DNA of 31,992 bases from Candidatus Halarchaeoplasma halalkaliphilum (GTDB lineage Archaea > Thermoplasmatota > Thermoplasmata > Halarchaeoplasmatales > Halarchaeoplasmataceae), in the NCBI GenBank assembly GCA_007133925.1, contig SLLU01000062.1, positions 1 through 31,992 on the forward strand. Direction: 5' to 3'. Every line of letters begins with the position of its first letter. Position 1 is the first letter of the stretch. This document shows positions 23,746 to 31,992 of the stretch, piece by piece. Below the pieces are notes generated by a model. That model had not been told where the DNA came from and did no database searches. It worked only from the letters and a program-made list of their open reading frames with translations. A program made the translations under genes and the position numbers.

Positions 23746-24900
23746 TCACCGTAAGTAGTGTTCCTCGACACCGCAATATTCACATTGCTCGTCGCAGGGT
23801 TCCATGTGCACCTGAACATCCATCTCCAGGCATAGCTTTCTTTCGATAGCATCCTTGATCATCTTTTCAACACGGGTACCGATTATATGGGCCTTGTCAA
23901 CGGAGGTGTCCTTTGGAAGAACCAGATGCATGGATACAAAGAAACCATCTTTTTTCTCCAGCAGCTGAACCCTGTGTATGTCCTTCACATCTCTCAACCC
24001 ATCAGTCACGTTTTGTATGATCTCCAGTACATCCTTCGAAGGGGGTTCCCAAGGATCATGGTGCACTTCTACCGTTGCGGAATGTTGTTTTTCAAGGTGC
24101 TCCTTTAGTTCATGGGCCAGAGCATGGGTCTTTGATGAAGGGGTAGAATCATCCGGTCGCATATGGAGATATATCTCAGCTCTTCCACCATAATCATGCA
24201 CTTTTATCCCATGCACCTCCTTAACACCTTTGAAGGATTCTGCATCCTCTTTGATCTTCTCCAGCATCTCCTGCGATGGTGCGGTTCCCAAGAGTTCGTC
24301 AACGGAGTTCCGGGTATAGTAAAAACCGATATATAAGATGAACAAAGCTATGAAGATCCCCGCCAATGAATCCAGATATGGATAACCCATGGAGGCACCC
24401 CAGAGGGCAAGTATAACGACCACCGTTGTGAACACGTCCGTCATATGATGCCATGCATCCGCCAGGAGAGATGGAGATCCCTCGGACTTTCCTACCCTGT
24501 AACTAACGGCCCACAGAAGTAATTTCAAAATCGCGGTGGCTGCCACCACCATGAACACCGTTGGCCTTACTTCCAATTGTCCGGGAGGATCCACCAATGT
24601 CAATATACCGTCGAAGATGAACGTAAATGCAGTTAATATCAGTATCAAACCGACAAATAGGACCGCTACATATTCAGCCCTACCATGACCATATGGATGG
24701 GTTTCGTCCGCTGGTTTTTCCGACAAGCGTAAACCAAGAAGGACACCCATGGAGCTCACGCTGTCTGTTAGTGTGTGGATAGAGTCAGAAAGAAGAGAGA
24801 GACTGGAGATGTTGATTGCGATTATGGCTTTTACGAAGAATATCATCATGTTCACCATTATGGAACTGATCGCCACCAACCTTGACGCATCTTTGGTCAT
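23746..24900 (-). CDS. Cation diffusion facilitator (zinc-type efflux) with duplicated C-terminal domain
   Basis: The protein has 384 residues. Six helices carry the metal site: D39, H42 and D46 (SDSIHTLTD) in helix 2, D148, H151 and D155 (ADAWHHMTD) in helix 5, an HD-HD pattern typical of Zn2+-selective members. ETHPYGHGRAEYVA (66-79) is the conserved loop before helix 3. Two tandem cytoplasmic dimerisation-type domains follow (about 208-285 and 286-365) where most family members have one, then the Cys-rich end CDEQCEYCGVEEHYLR. It exports divalent metal in exchange for protons. The frame is open upstream to 25185, but ATG at 24900 is chosen because it starts at the conserved N-terminus and a TATA (minus strand cttttatttt, 24924-24933) lies 24 nt before it. 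Confidence 0.92.
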   Translation of the reverse strand: MTKDASRLVAISSIMVNMMIFFVKAIIAINISSLSLLSDSIHTLTDSVSSMGVLLGLRLSEKPADETHPYGHGRAEYVAVLFVGLILILTAFTFIFDGILTLVDPPGQLEVRPTVFMVVAATAILKLLLWAVSYRVGKSEGSPSLLADAWHHMTDVFTTVVVILALWGASMGYPYLDSLAGIFIALFILYIGFYYTRNSVDELLGTAPSQEMLEKIKEDAESFKGVKEVHGIKVHDYGGRAEIYLHMRPDDSTPSSKTHALAHELKEHLEKQHSATVEVHHDPWEPPSKDVLEIIQNVTDGLRDVKDIHRVQLLEKKDGFFVSMHLVLPKDTSVDKAHIIGTRVEKMIKDAIERKLCLEMDVQVHMEPCDEQCEYCGVEEHYLR

Positions 24901-24990
24901 CCGAAGGTGTAAGCATTTGGTGTAAAATAAAAGTTTATGATGTAAAACAAGAAAAAGGTTATTTACTTTTGACAAGTATGTACAACATAC
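24901..24990. promoter_or_regulatory. Divergent promoter region with operator-like inverted repeat
   Basis: In 90 nt it serves the efflux gene (-) and the regulator gene (+). TATA for the minus gene is 24924-24933. For the plus gene, ttattta at 24959-24965 lies 26 nt before the ATG, predicting leaderless mRNA. GTATGT-ACA-ACATAC (24976-24990) is a perfect 6-bp inverted repeat covering the expected start site, extendable to 9 bp with one mismatch. TGTAAAA occurs as a direct repeat at 24921 and 24941. Confidence 0.55.
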
Positions 24991-27900
24991 ATGTTTCCTG
25001 TTGATGCAAAGGACCGAACATTGATACATCTGAAAGATTATCAAAACCATCAACACAGTATGGTGGTACCTTATGAGATAACACAAGGAGGTATAGCAGA
25101 TAGCATCGGCATCACCAGGGGTCATTTGACACAGGTGATAAACAGGATGTACGAAGATGGCCTTGTTGTGGAAAAGGTCCGTCACGTGGAAGGAACAAGC
25201 CGAAGGAGGAAAGTTTACTTCATATCACCCAAAGGCATAGAGCTTGAACAAAAACTAAGAGAGGAACTTGAATCTCAAGAAATCGTGCTGATCACATCAC
25301 AGGAAAGAAAAAGAATGAAGATAAAGGATATCGGGATGCACCTCCAAACAGAAAATCCTTTAATGAAAGTTATCAAACATGCGGACACCGACGGTACTGT
25401 GGATCTATCCACCAGAAAAACAGCGAAAGGTGCATTCGTGGGTCGGGAAAAAGAATTTGAAACATTGAAAAAGGAATTGAAAAAGGTCAAAGATGGCAAC
25501 ACATCCACCATTTTTTTAACGGGGGTAACTGGGATAGGAAAAACCAGACTTGCGAACGAATTCAGAAGTTACGCGGAGAATCACGGGTTCAGGGTTCTGT
25601 CTGGTAAAGCACATTTCGAAACCTCGGGGCCCTATCTGCCTTTCAGAAGAGCCTTGAGAACTCATGGAAAGGATGGTGATGACTTCTTGGATTTCATGCT
25701 GTCCCATGGAAGACAAAGGGAATCGGCTAATCTACAAGATCGAAGTGCATTCGAAACACGTAGGGGCGTGACTTTTTTTGAGGCAAAGCACCGCATGGAA
25801 GACATCTCCAAAGTAACACCCCTTGTTCTTTATTTGGATGATATGCAGTGGTCCGATAGGGCGAGCCTTCAGTTGCTGTTGTATTTGACATTGAATGTAA
25901 GAAAAGAGCAAATACTCTTTTTGATATCCTATCGGCAAGAGGATTTGGGTGAAGATCATCTCCTGAACGAAATATGTGAAAGGCTTCATAGGGAACGTGA
26001 TGCCAAAATGATCGAGTTGAGGCCTTTGGACATAAACTCTACCGAAAAGATATGTAGAAAATACTTTGATAAGAGAGAGCTACCTGAAGGATTCGTAGAT
26101 GTCTTGCAGAAGAAGACCGACGGTATCCCATTATTCACACACGAATATTTGAACGAATTAAAGGAAAATGAGACCACTGAAATCTCATTAAAGGAAGATA
26201 ATGTGGATCTTCCCTCACTTATCCAGGATGTTATAAAAAAGAAGATGGATAGGCTACCCCACCATCCCCTAAAATTGCTACAACTTGGCAGCGTCATAGG
26301 GGATGAAATACCATATGAACTTCTTCGGTCCATAAGCAAGTTGGACGAGTTGACCTTGCTGGATTACATAGATATTCTCAAAGGGAGTGATTTTTGGCAC
26401 GAACATGATGTTACAGAATGTTTTCATTTCAACCACCGCTCGGTCCAAACTGCAGTTTATTTTAACATTCCCAGATTAAAAAGAAGGGCATTACACGGAG
26501 CTGTAGCCGAGCATATTCTTGGAAATTACGGAAATGAAACCAAAAACCATTATTCAATTCTTGCTTTCCATTACGAAAAAAGTGGTAACATAAAAAAATC
26601 CATCTCGTACTACATGGAAGCCGGAAGATACGCAGAACAGGTCTATGCTCATGAAAATGCCATTGAGTTGTATGAAAAATGCATAAATTTGTTAAAGCGA
26701 ACAGATTCGGGTGAGGAGATGATGAAAGTCCTTGAGCGCCTTGGTGATGTGCATAAAGTACTCGGTGAATACGATGATAGCAGAGATTATTATCAACAAG
26801 GTATAGACCGTCTGGGAAAGCAAAATCATCCTCGCCTTTACAGAAAAATTGCAGAATCGTGGTTAAAACAGGGGGAATTTGATAGAGTATTCGATAATAT
26901 CGATAGGAGTCTTGCTCAGGTAAATGGGGATCTAACAGAAAAAATTCGGATCCTCCAGGTAAAGGGTTGGGCAGAGATGCAATCGGGAAAACATGAAGGG
27001 GCAATGAATTCTTTCAAGGATTGTCTGTATCTTGCAAAAGAGATCGGATCTGAAAAACTGCTTGGTGAATCTCTACACAATCTGGGAACCATCTCCATCA
27101 GATTGGGGGATTACAGTACCGGTAAAATACATCTTGAAGAAGCGGTCTCTATACGTGAACGCATAGGAGACAGGGAAGGGTTGGCAAGGAGCTTGAACAA
27201 CCTAGGGATAATATTTGAAGACCTGGGAGAACTTGATCGGGCACTGGGAACATACCAAAAAAGCCTTGAGATACAGAAAGAAATCGGCATGAAAGAGGCT
27301 ATAGCCACAGTATACGCTAACATGGGCATTATACAAGGTGTTTTAGGTAATAATGATAAAGCAGAAGATCTGTTCAAAAATAGTTTAGATATGTTCGAAA
27401 ACATGGGTGACCGACGGGGGATGGCCCTAAGCCTGAGCAATCTCGGTAAGTTATACGTTCACATGGGGAAAATTAAACAATCTCTTGAATTGAATAAAAA
27501 ATGTCTGGAAATCTCTGAAAGTATAGGATATCAGAGAGCTATTGCCATGGCCTTTAATCATATAGGTGAATCGTATTTTTTATTGGGTGATCTGAAGACA
27601 GCAGAGGAGTATTTGGAGAAGAGTAAGGATCTATGTTTGCAAATGGGGGATAGAAGAGGGTATGCCTCGGCCATCGGCAATATGGGGGATATCCACTGTG
27701 AAAAAGATGATTTGGAGAAGGCACTTGATCTATTTAGCCAATGTATTGAGGTGTATGAGAACGTCGGTGATCTTTTTGAAACGGTGAACAACCAAACGAG
27801 ACTCGCTGAGCTTCACCTACTCAAGGGAGATTATGAGACTGCGGAAGGATACGCCAGAGAGGCGTTGGTGTTGGCTGAGGGGAAGAACAATAAGCTCGTA

Positions 27901-28185
27901 ACCGCCATCGGCCATAAGGTCATGGGAAAGATCATGGGGGAACGTGGTGAAATTGAAAAAGCGGTGCATCATCTTCAGAAAGCCGAGATGATGTTCAGAG
28001 ACCTTAACAATAAACCCGAATTGTGCATGATCCGCTTCGAGATATCCCGGATGTATCATGAGGAAGGAAACATAGAGCGAGCAATAGAGGAAATGAAAGA
28101 GCTTGAAAACCTGTTCAACGAAATGAACATGAAGTTATGGGAAAAGCGATGCCGGGATTATGTCCAGAGGTATTTGAATAACTAA
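24991..28185 (+). CDS. Winged-helix / STAND-like ATPase / TPR regulator
   Basis: The protein has 1064 residues. Residues 1-100 form a MarR-like winged helix (GGIADSIGITRGHLTQVINRM as recognition region, then a basic wing RHVEGTSRRRKVYF). An AAA/STAND-type NTPase follows, starting at FVGREKEFETLKKEL: Walker A GVTGIGKT (178-185), Walker B VLYLDD (279-284), with a winged-helix-like linker to about 500. From about 510 to the end there are some 13-14 TPR units of 36-42 residues (NNLGIIFEDLGELDRALGTYQKSLEI is typical, given here as a pattern of G..Y...G....A). This is a MalT-like layout with the DNA-binding part at the N-terminus. It probably changes transcription when a ligand or partner binds the TPR array. 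The inverted repeat at its own start codon suggests autoregulation. Confidence 0.88.
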   Translation: MFPVDAKDRTLIHLKDYQNHQHSMVVPYEITQGGIADSIGITRGHLTQVINRMYEDGLVVEKVRHVEGTSRRRKVYFISPKGIELEQKLREELESQEIVLITSQERKRMKIKDIGMHLQTENPLMKVIKHADTDGTVDLSTRKTAKGAFVGREKEFETLKKELKKVKDGNTSTIFLTGVTGIGKTRLANEFRSYAENHGFRVLSGKAHFETSGPYLPFRRALRTHGKDGDDFLDFMLSHGRQRESANLQDRSAFETRRGVTFFEAKHRMEDISKVTPLVLYLDDMQWSDRASLQLLLYLTLNVRKEQILFLISYRQEDLGEDHLLNEICERLHRERDAKMIELRPLDINSTEKICRKYFDKRELPEGFVDVLQKKTDGIPLFTHEYLNELKENETTEISLKEDNVDLPSLIQDVIKKKMDRLPHHPLKLLQLGSVIGDEIPYELLRSISKLDELTLLDYIDILKGSDFWHEHDVTECFHFNHRSVQTAVYFNIPRLKRRALHGAVAEHILGNYGNETKNHYSILAFHYEKSGNIKKSISYYMEAGRYAEQVYAHENAIELYEKCINLLKRTDSGEEMMKVLERLGDVHKVLGEYDDSRDYYQQGIDRLGKQNHPRLYRKIAESWLKQGEFDRVFDNIDRSLAQVNGDLTEKIRILQVKGWAEMQSGKHEGAMNSFKDCLYLAKEIGSEKLLGESLHNLGTISIRLGDYSTGKIHLEEAVSIRERIGDREGLARSLNNLGIIFEDLGELDRALGTYQKSLEIQKEIGMKEAIATVYANMGIIQGVLGNNDKAEDLFKNSLDMFENMGDRRGMALSLSNLGKLYVHMGKIKQSLELNKKCLEISESIGYQRAIAMAFNHIGESYFLLGDLKTAEEYLEKSKDLCLQMGDRRGYASAIGNMGDIHCEKDDLEKALDLFSQCIEVYENVGDLFETVNNQTRLAELHLLKGDYETAEGYAREALVLAEGKNNKLVTAIGHKVMGKIMGERGEIEKAVHHLQKAEMMFRDLNNKPELCMIRFEISRMYHEEGNIERAIEEMKELENLFNEMNMKLWEKRCRDYVQRYLNN
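26521..28182 (+). repeat. TPR array of the STAND-like regulator
   Basis: About 13-14 tetratricopeptide units repeat with 36-42-residue periodicity, the most regular being between 27060 and 27800. Consensus positions W/L, G, Y/F, G, A and P-like turns are met in the central units; flanking units are degenerate. The array would build a superhelix for ligand or protein binding. Confidence 0.8.
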
Positions 28186-29174
28186 TAACGTATGTTTTCA
28201 GTTTTGAGGAATACACCTGTTTCATCCGTAACTTCTCCCACGATTTTCCCACTTGTTTTCTTAGCGATATCTTCCGAGATGTCTTCGGAAACTATCATGA
28301 CGAATCCCATACCCATATTGAAGGTTTGGTACATCTCCTTGCAGGACACATTGCCTTGAGTTTTAAGGAAATCAAATATGGGACTGATGGGAAGGGGGTC
28401 ATCTATGATGTAACCAAAAGATGGGTTGATCCTATTTATGTTCCTAAGACCACCTCCGGTTATATGGGCCATACCCTTTATCTTATGTTCCTTCAGAATA
28501 TCCATCACCGTTTTTACATAGATCCGGGTCGGTTCTAACAGTAAATTTCCGATAACACCATGGTCGCATTCATCATGATAATCGTATCCGGACTTTTCAA
28601 TGATCTTTCGGATCAAAGTGAACCCATTGGAATGGACGCCTGAGCTAGGAAGGCCGATTATCTTATCTCCCGCTGTTACCTCATTCCCATCTATGATGTT
28701 ACTTTTCTTTACGAAGCCGAGTGCGGTCCCGGCTATGTCGAAGCCTTTTACGATCTCACCCAAAGTTGCAGTCTCTCCCCCGACTATTGAAATGTTGGAT
28801 AACTCTGCACCGCGATTCAATCCTATACCCAATTCACGCATCAATCTCGGGTTGGAATCCTCCAAAGCGATGTAATCAACGAATGCGATGGGTTCCGCAC
28901 CTACGCATATGGTATCATTAACATTCATGGCTATGCAGTCTATACCCAGTGTATCCCACTTCTCCATGGAATCCGCAACAAGAAGCTTGGTTCCAACCCC
29001 ATCGGTGCACAGGGTCAAAGCAAAATCACCAAAATCGATGAGTCCGGTGAAATCCCCTTTCATTGACCCTCCGATGCCCTTCCTTGAGAACACCAACATC
29101 CGCTTCAGTGCGTTTATGCCATCTTCCTCGGCATGGATATCCACACCCGCATCCTTGTACGTCAGCCCGGTCAT
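28182..29174 (-). CDS. purM: Phosphoribosylformylglycinamidine cyclo-ligase (AIR synthetase)
   Basis: The protein has 330 residues and catalyses the fifth step of purine synthesis: ATP-dependent closure of FGAM to aminoimidazole ribonucleotide. Family motifs appear in order: YKDAGVDI at the N-terminus, TDGVGTKLL (about 57-65), MNVNDTICVGAEPIAFVDYIA, GGETATLGE (usually GGETAEMPG), SGVHSNGFTLIR, HITGGGLRNINR and FNMGMGFVMIV. The GGETA loop variant (TLGE for EMPG) is the only notable departure. No other pur gene is in the window. Its stop overlaps that of the convergent regulator gene by 4 nt (CTAA read on both strands). The 47 nt upstream hold only a weak TATA-like stretch and no clear SD, so it may be leaderless or co-transcribed with the upstream surface-protein gene. 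Confidence 0.96.
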   Translation of the reverse strand: MTGLTYKDAGVDIHAEEDGINALKRMLVFSRKGIGGSMKGDFTGLIDFGDFALTLCTDGVGTKLLVADSMEKWDTLGIDCIAMNVNDTICVGAEPIAFVDYIALEDSNPRLMRELGIGLNRGAELSNISIVGGETATLGEIVKGFDIAGTALGFVKKSNIIDGNEVTAGDKIIGLPSSGVHSNGFTLIRKIIEKSGYDYHDECDHGVIGNLLLEPTRIYVKTVMDILKEHKIKGMAHITGGGLRNINRINPSFGYIIDDPLPISPIFDFLKTQGNVSCKEMYQTFNMGMGFVMIVSEDISEDIAKKTSGKIVGEVTDETGVFLKTENIRY

Positions 29175-29221
29175 GATAGGACGAACAACTCAACGTACTT
29201 ATCTTTTTCCTGAGGAGATAC

Positions 29222-31992
29222 TCATTCCAGGATATCATCCTGCATGGAAGACAATATTTCTTCTATCTCTGTCTTCTGCTTTTGGACATTTTTCATGGCA
29301 ATTTCATACCTTTCCTGAGGGATCTCATCGTTCTGGAATTTTTCCTCCAATATGCCTTCCCTATGTTCGAGCTGTTCGAGCTTTTCAGCATGATCCTGGT
29401 ATTCCAAGAACCCTCCTTTCATATCCGTAAATGCAGTCTCGTAACTATCGTAATCTTGATCCTTAATTAAGTCAATGTCCTCGTCCGCTTCTGAAAATGA
29501 TCCTTCATATTCTTCTTCACCGGTAAATTCCTTCTTCAGGAATATGATGGTCAATATCAAAATTATCAATGCGATAAGGAGGAATATGATTATCATCCAA
29601 GATTGGGTAGAAAGAGATATACTGGAGTCCTCCTCCACGACAACCGATCTTGAATCCCTTGTTTGGTCGGTAGATAATTCAAGGTTGAATTCACCTGTTC
29701 TATCTGGTTCCCATGTGAATACACCTACGAACACCTGATCCGCATCTAATTTAAGATCGGAATTGGTCTTGATCTCATGGCCGTCTATCTTGAAAATGAT
29801 ATCCTGGAATCCAGATACCTCACCGATATTTTCCACCCGATAATGCAACATCAATCTATCTCCTTCTTTGATATTGCTCTCACAATCCATGATCGTGACC
29901 ACAAAATTGGGTTCGCCCACCGTTATGGTCACCGGACTGGAGTCAACGTTATTGTATGAGACCATCACTTGGTAGGTACCGGTCCTTGTCTCGTTGAACA
30001 CGCCGTTATCGGCGTTTTCCCAATCGAATTCCGTAACATCGTCGGTTATCAGATTGCCGAAAGCGTCCCAGGCTTCAGCCTTGAAAGATAGCTCCATTCC
30101 GGCAGTGATGATCTGGTCTGCTTTTGGATATATATCTACTCTGTTTGCAGTCCCCGGTTCCACGATCAGAACCGCAGTGTCCATCAAATTGCCATATGCA
30201 CCGGTTACCTCCCAGCTACCAGCGATCTCCGAGGTATAAACATTCTCGTTCCAATTTCCAGAGGCACCTATCCCGATGAACCATTCGATGCCATGGGTGA
30301 TGTCTTCTTGCACCACATTACCGAATTGATCATACAGGATTCCATGATAAGAAGTCGAACTCCCTGCTGTTATCGTTGTACTTTGAGGAGCTATCTCCAA
30401 TACCGTTTGTTCTCCGGGTATTACCGTCAACATAGCGGTATCCTCCAGATTACCATACATCCCGGTAATAGTCCATGAACCTGATTTTCGTGATGTATAC
30501 ACATTCAAAACCCATGTTCCTCCTGCTTCGATATCGATTACCCATTGTACTTCGTCCGTTATTTCATACTCGTTACCGTACGCATCGTATGCCGTTGCGG
30601 TATAGCCGAGGGAATCACCTGCCGAGACGGTTGAATCCCCTGGATTTATAGTCATTGCAGTGGCGTCCCCAGGCAATACTATCACTTGTATGGCGGAAGA
30701 ACTTATTCCATCATATGCCGCTATAATGAGATATTCGCCCGATTCGGTTTGGTGGAACATTCCGTGGTCATCCGTATTGTACCATTGGAATTCCGAGGCA
30801 TTGTCTTCGATCAAGTTTCCATATCCATCGTATGCAATGGCGGAGAACTCGATCTCCGTTCCCGCTGTAATGGTCATGTCCATATCCGGCGATATGGTTA
30901 CGGTGTGAACGGACGAAGGTTCAACTGTTACGTTGGTGGGCGACGAGGTTACCCCTTGATACATGGCGGTCACTTCGTACACACCCACCTTCTCTTCGTT
31001 GAATACACCGAAGTTGTCTGCATTGACCCACGTGAAATCCGTTACTAAATCTGTGATCTGATTTCCATACTCATCGAAAGCCGTTGCATTGAATGTAAGT
31101 TCGTCTCCGGCGATCACTGTTTCATTTCCCTCTGGTGAGAGCACTATTGAATCAACAGCAGCGGGTTCAATGTAAATTGTCGTCGTGGGAGAGGAAATGT
31201 CATGATAAGTGGCCGTTACGGGATAGGTCCCCACCAATGTTTCGTAAAACACTCCATTCGCATCCGCATTGAACCATTGGAATTCCGAGGCCGTGTCTTC
31301 GATCAAGTTACCATATTCATCGTATGCGGTGGCGGAGAACTCTATAGGCGTTCCCGCTGCAACGGTCATGTCCATATCCGGTGAGATCGAAACGGTGTGG
31401 ACGGAGGCAGGTTCAACTCTGACTGTGGTGAAAGATGAGGTTACCCCATGGTACGTAGCCGTCACTTCATACACACCCATCATTTCTTCGTTGAAAACAC
31501 CGAAATTGTTCGCATTGACCCAGGTGAATTCCGTTACTACATCTGTGATCAGATTTTCATATTCATCGTAAGCTGTTGCGCTGAAGGTAAGTTCCTCTCC
31601 TGCTATCACTGTTTCGTCACCCTCAGGAGAGATAAACACAGAATCCACAGTAGCTGGTTCCACGTTCATTATCGTCGCTGTAGATGCTATGCCCAGATAG
31701 GTGGCTGTTACGGGATAGGTCCCCACCAATATTTCGTAAAACACTCCATTTTCATCTGCATTGTACCATTGGAATTCCGAGGCTGTGTCTTCGATCAAGT
31801 TACCATACTCATCGTATGCAGTAGCGGAGAACTCCATCTCCGTTCCCGCTGCAACGGTCATGTCCATATCGGGTGAGATCGAAACGGTGTGGACGGAGGC
31901 AGGTTCAACCGTGACTGTGGTGAAAGATGAGGTTACCCCATGGTATGTGGCAGTCACCTCATACACACCAACCATCTCTTGGTTGAATACAC
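29222..31992 (-). CDS. Large Ig-repeat surface protein with membrane helix and coiled-coil tail (N-terminus beyond window)
   Basis: The frame is open to the window edge, with the codons past the ATG at 31975 continuing the repeat (VFNQEMVGVYEV), so the protein is longer than the 922 residues visible. In order there are alternating 82-residue Ig-like units (A/B), two longer related units with W[VF]I.I.A.G.W, one more unit, and a CARDB-like domain (VENIGEVSGF). Then come a membrane helix (WMIIIFLLIALIILILTIIFL) and a 104-residue cytoplasmic tail. The end of the tail (LEQLEHREGILEEKF...IPQERYEIAMKN) is helical and resembles the SHOCT-type short C-terminal motif. Units carry TA.DEYGN.I, as in invasin/Big-type bacterial Ig-like domains. 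The role is probably adhesion, cell-surface scaffolding or sensing; a tail with a distinct helical motif argues for some contact inside the cell. Confidence 0.88.
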   Translation of the reverse strand, partial: VFNQEMVGVYEVTATYHGVTSSFTTVTVEPASVHTVSISPDMDMTVAAGTEMEFSATAYDEYGNLIEDTASEFQWYNADENGVFYEILVGTYPVTATYLGIASTATIMNVEPATVDSVFISPEGDETVIAGEELTFSATAYDEYENLITDVVTEFTWVNANNFGVFNEEMMGVYEVTATYHGVTSSFTTVRVEPASVHTVSISPDMDMTVAAGTPIEFSATAYDEYGNLIEDTASEFQWFNADANGVFYETLVGTYPVTATYHDISSPTTTIYIEPAAVDSIVLSPEGNETVIAGDELTFNATAFDEYGNQITDLVTDFTWVNADNFGVFNEEKVGVYEVTAMYQGVTSSPTNVTVEPSSVHTVTISPDMDMTITAGTEIEFSAIAYDGYGNLIEDNASEFQWYNTDDHGMFHQTESGEYLIIAAYDGISSSAIQVIVLPGDATAMTINPGDSTVSAGDSLGYTATAYDAYGNEYEITDEVQWVIDIEAGGTWVLNVYTSRKSGSWTITGMYGNLEDTAMLTVIPGEQTVLEIAPQSTTITAGSSTSYHGILYDQFGNVVQEDITHGIEWFIGIGASGNWNENVYTSEIAGSWEVTGAYGNLMDTAVLIVEPGTANRVDIYPKADQIITAGMELSFKAEAWDAFGNLITDDVTEFDWENADNGVFNETRTGTYQVMVSYNNVDSSPVTITVGEPNFVVTIMDCESNIKEGDRLMLHYRVENIGEVSGFQDIIFKIDGHEIKTNSDLKLDADQVFVGVFTWEPDRTGEFNLELSTDQTRDSRSVVVEEDSSISLSTQSWMIIIFLLIALIILILTIIFLKKEFTGEEEYEGSFSEADEDIDLIKDQDYDSYETAFTDMKGGFLEYQDHAEKLEQLEHREGILEEKFQNDEIPQERYEIAMKNVQKQKTEIEEILSSMQDDILE
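30671..31992 (-). repeat. 492-nt tandem superrepeat (two 82-residue Ig-like units)
   Basis: The block tccatatc[cg]gg recurs at 30879, 31371 and 31863, exactly 492 nt apart. Each period encodes an A unit (VHTVSISPDMDMTVAAGT) and a B unit (ETVIAGEELTFSATA-like). The copies at 31200-31500 and 31690-31992 are about 90% identical in DNA by eye; the copy nearer the C-terminus is more diverged. Confidence 0.9.

Noticed and set aside
24901..25185. N-terminal extension of the cation efflux protein by 95 residues
   Set aside because: The extension covers the divergent promoter and the start of the opposite gene, and the conserved family N-terminus begins at 24900.
30671..31992. Periodic repeats considered as a CRISPR array or satellite
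   Set aside because: The period is 492 nt with an intact reading frame encoding Ig-like units; there are no short conserved repeats with variable spacers.
1..31992. Mobile elements, integrase, toxin-antitoxin or defence genes
   Set aside because: Every substantial reading frame is accounted for by transport, metabolism, regulation or surface proteins; no transposase motifs, terminal repeats or tRNA-associated attachment sites were seen.

Overview
The window looks like a chromosomal segment of an archaeon, most likely a heterotrophic, peptide-using euryarchaeote in or near Thermoplasmatota (for example marine benthic group D-type lineages). That placement is inference. The direct evidence is TATA boxes 25-30 nt upstream of start codons with little or no leader (21177, 24900, 24991, 9568), purine-rich GGAG/GGTGG Shine-Dalgarno sites on internal operon genes, T-tract terminators without stem-loops, and several large surface proteins with an N-terminal signal or long ectodomain, a single C-terminal membrane helix and a short cytoplasmic tail. 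I saw no rRNA, tRNA, CRISPR array, insertion sequence or phage gene.

Layout. 1-783 (+): C-terminal end of a membrane-anchored surface protein with two beta repeats and an extremely glutamate-rich cytoplasmic tail. 884-2212 (+): secreted, membrane-anchored eight-blade PQQ-type beta-propeller. 2219-9568 (-): a dpp/opp-type peptide ABC transporter operon, transcribed dppB, dppC, dppD, dppF, then a two-helix membrane protein and a small deoxyribosyltransferase-like protein. 9886-13506 (-): the separately promoted, giant membrane-anchored substrate-binding protein. 13823-21127 (+): two tandem paralogous MacB/LolD-type ATPase plus FtsX-type permease pairs. 21177-22388 (+): DUF401 transporter. 22392-23663 (-): acyl-CoA dehydrogenase. 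23746-24900 (-): zinc-type cation diffusion facilitator. 24991-28185 (+): winged-helix/STAND-like ATPase/TPR regulator. 28182-29174 (-): purM. 29222-31992 (-, cut by the window edge): a large Ig-repeat surface protein.

How the parts fit. The centre is a peptide import system with two unusual components. The DppC-like permease carries about 775 residues between its first and second membrane helices, where the family normally has a few tens; most of this consists of eight degenerate repeats. The substrate-binding protein is about twice the family length, is anchored by a C-terminal helix behind three 90-residue repeats, and its SBP_bac_5 landmarks appear in circularly permuted order. Together they suggest an enlarged extracytoplasmic capture apparatus fixed to the membrane. 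The MacB-like pairs, the Ig-repeat protein and the Glu-tail protein add to the cell-surface character of the region. Gene ends are packed tightly (convergent gaps of 6 and 3 nt, one 4-nt overlap), and only two intergenic stretches exceed 300 nt (9569-9885 and 13507-13822); both are described below.
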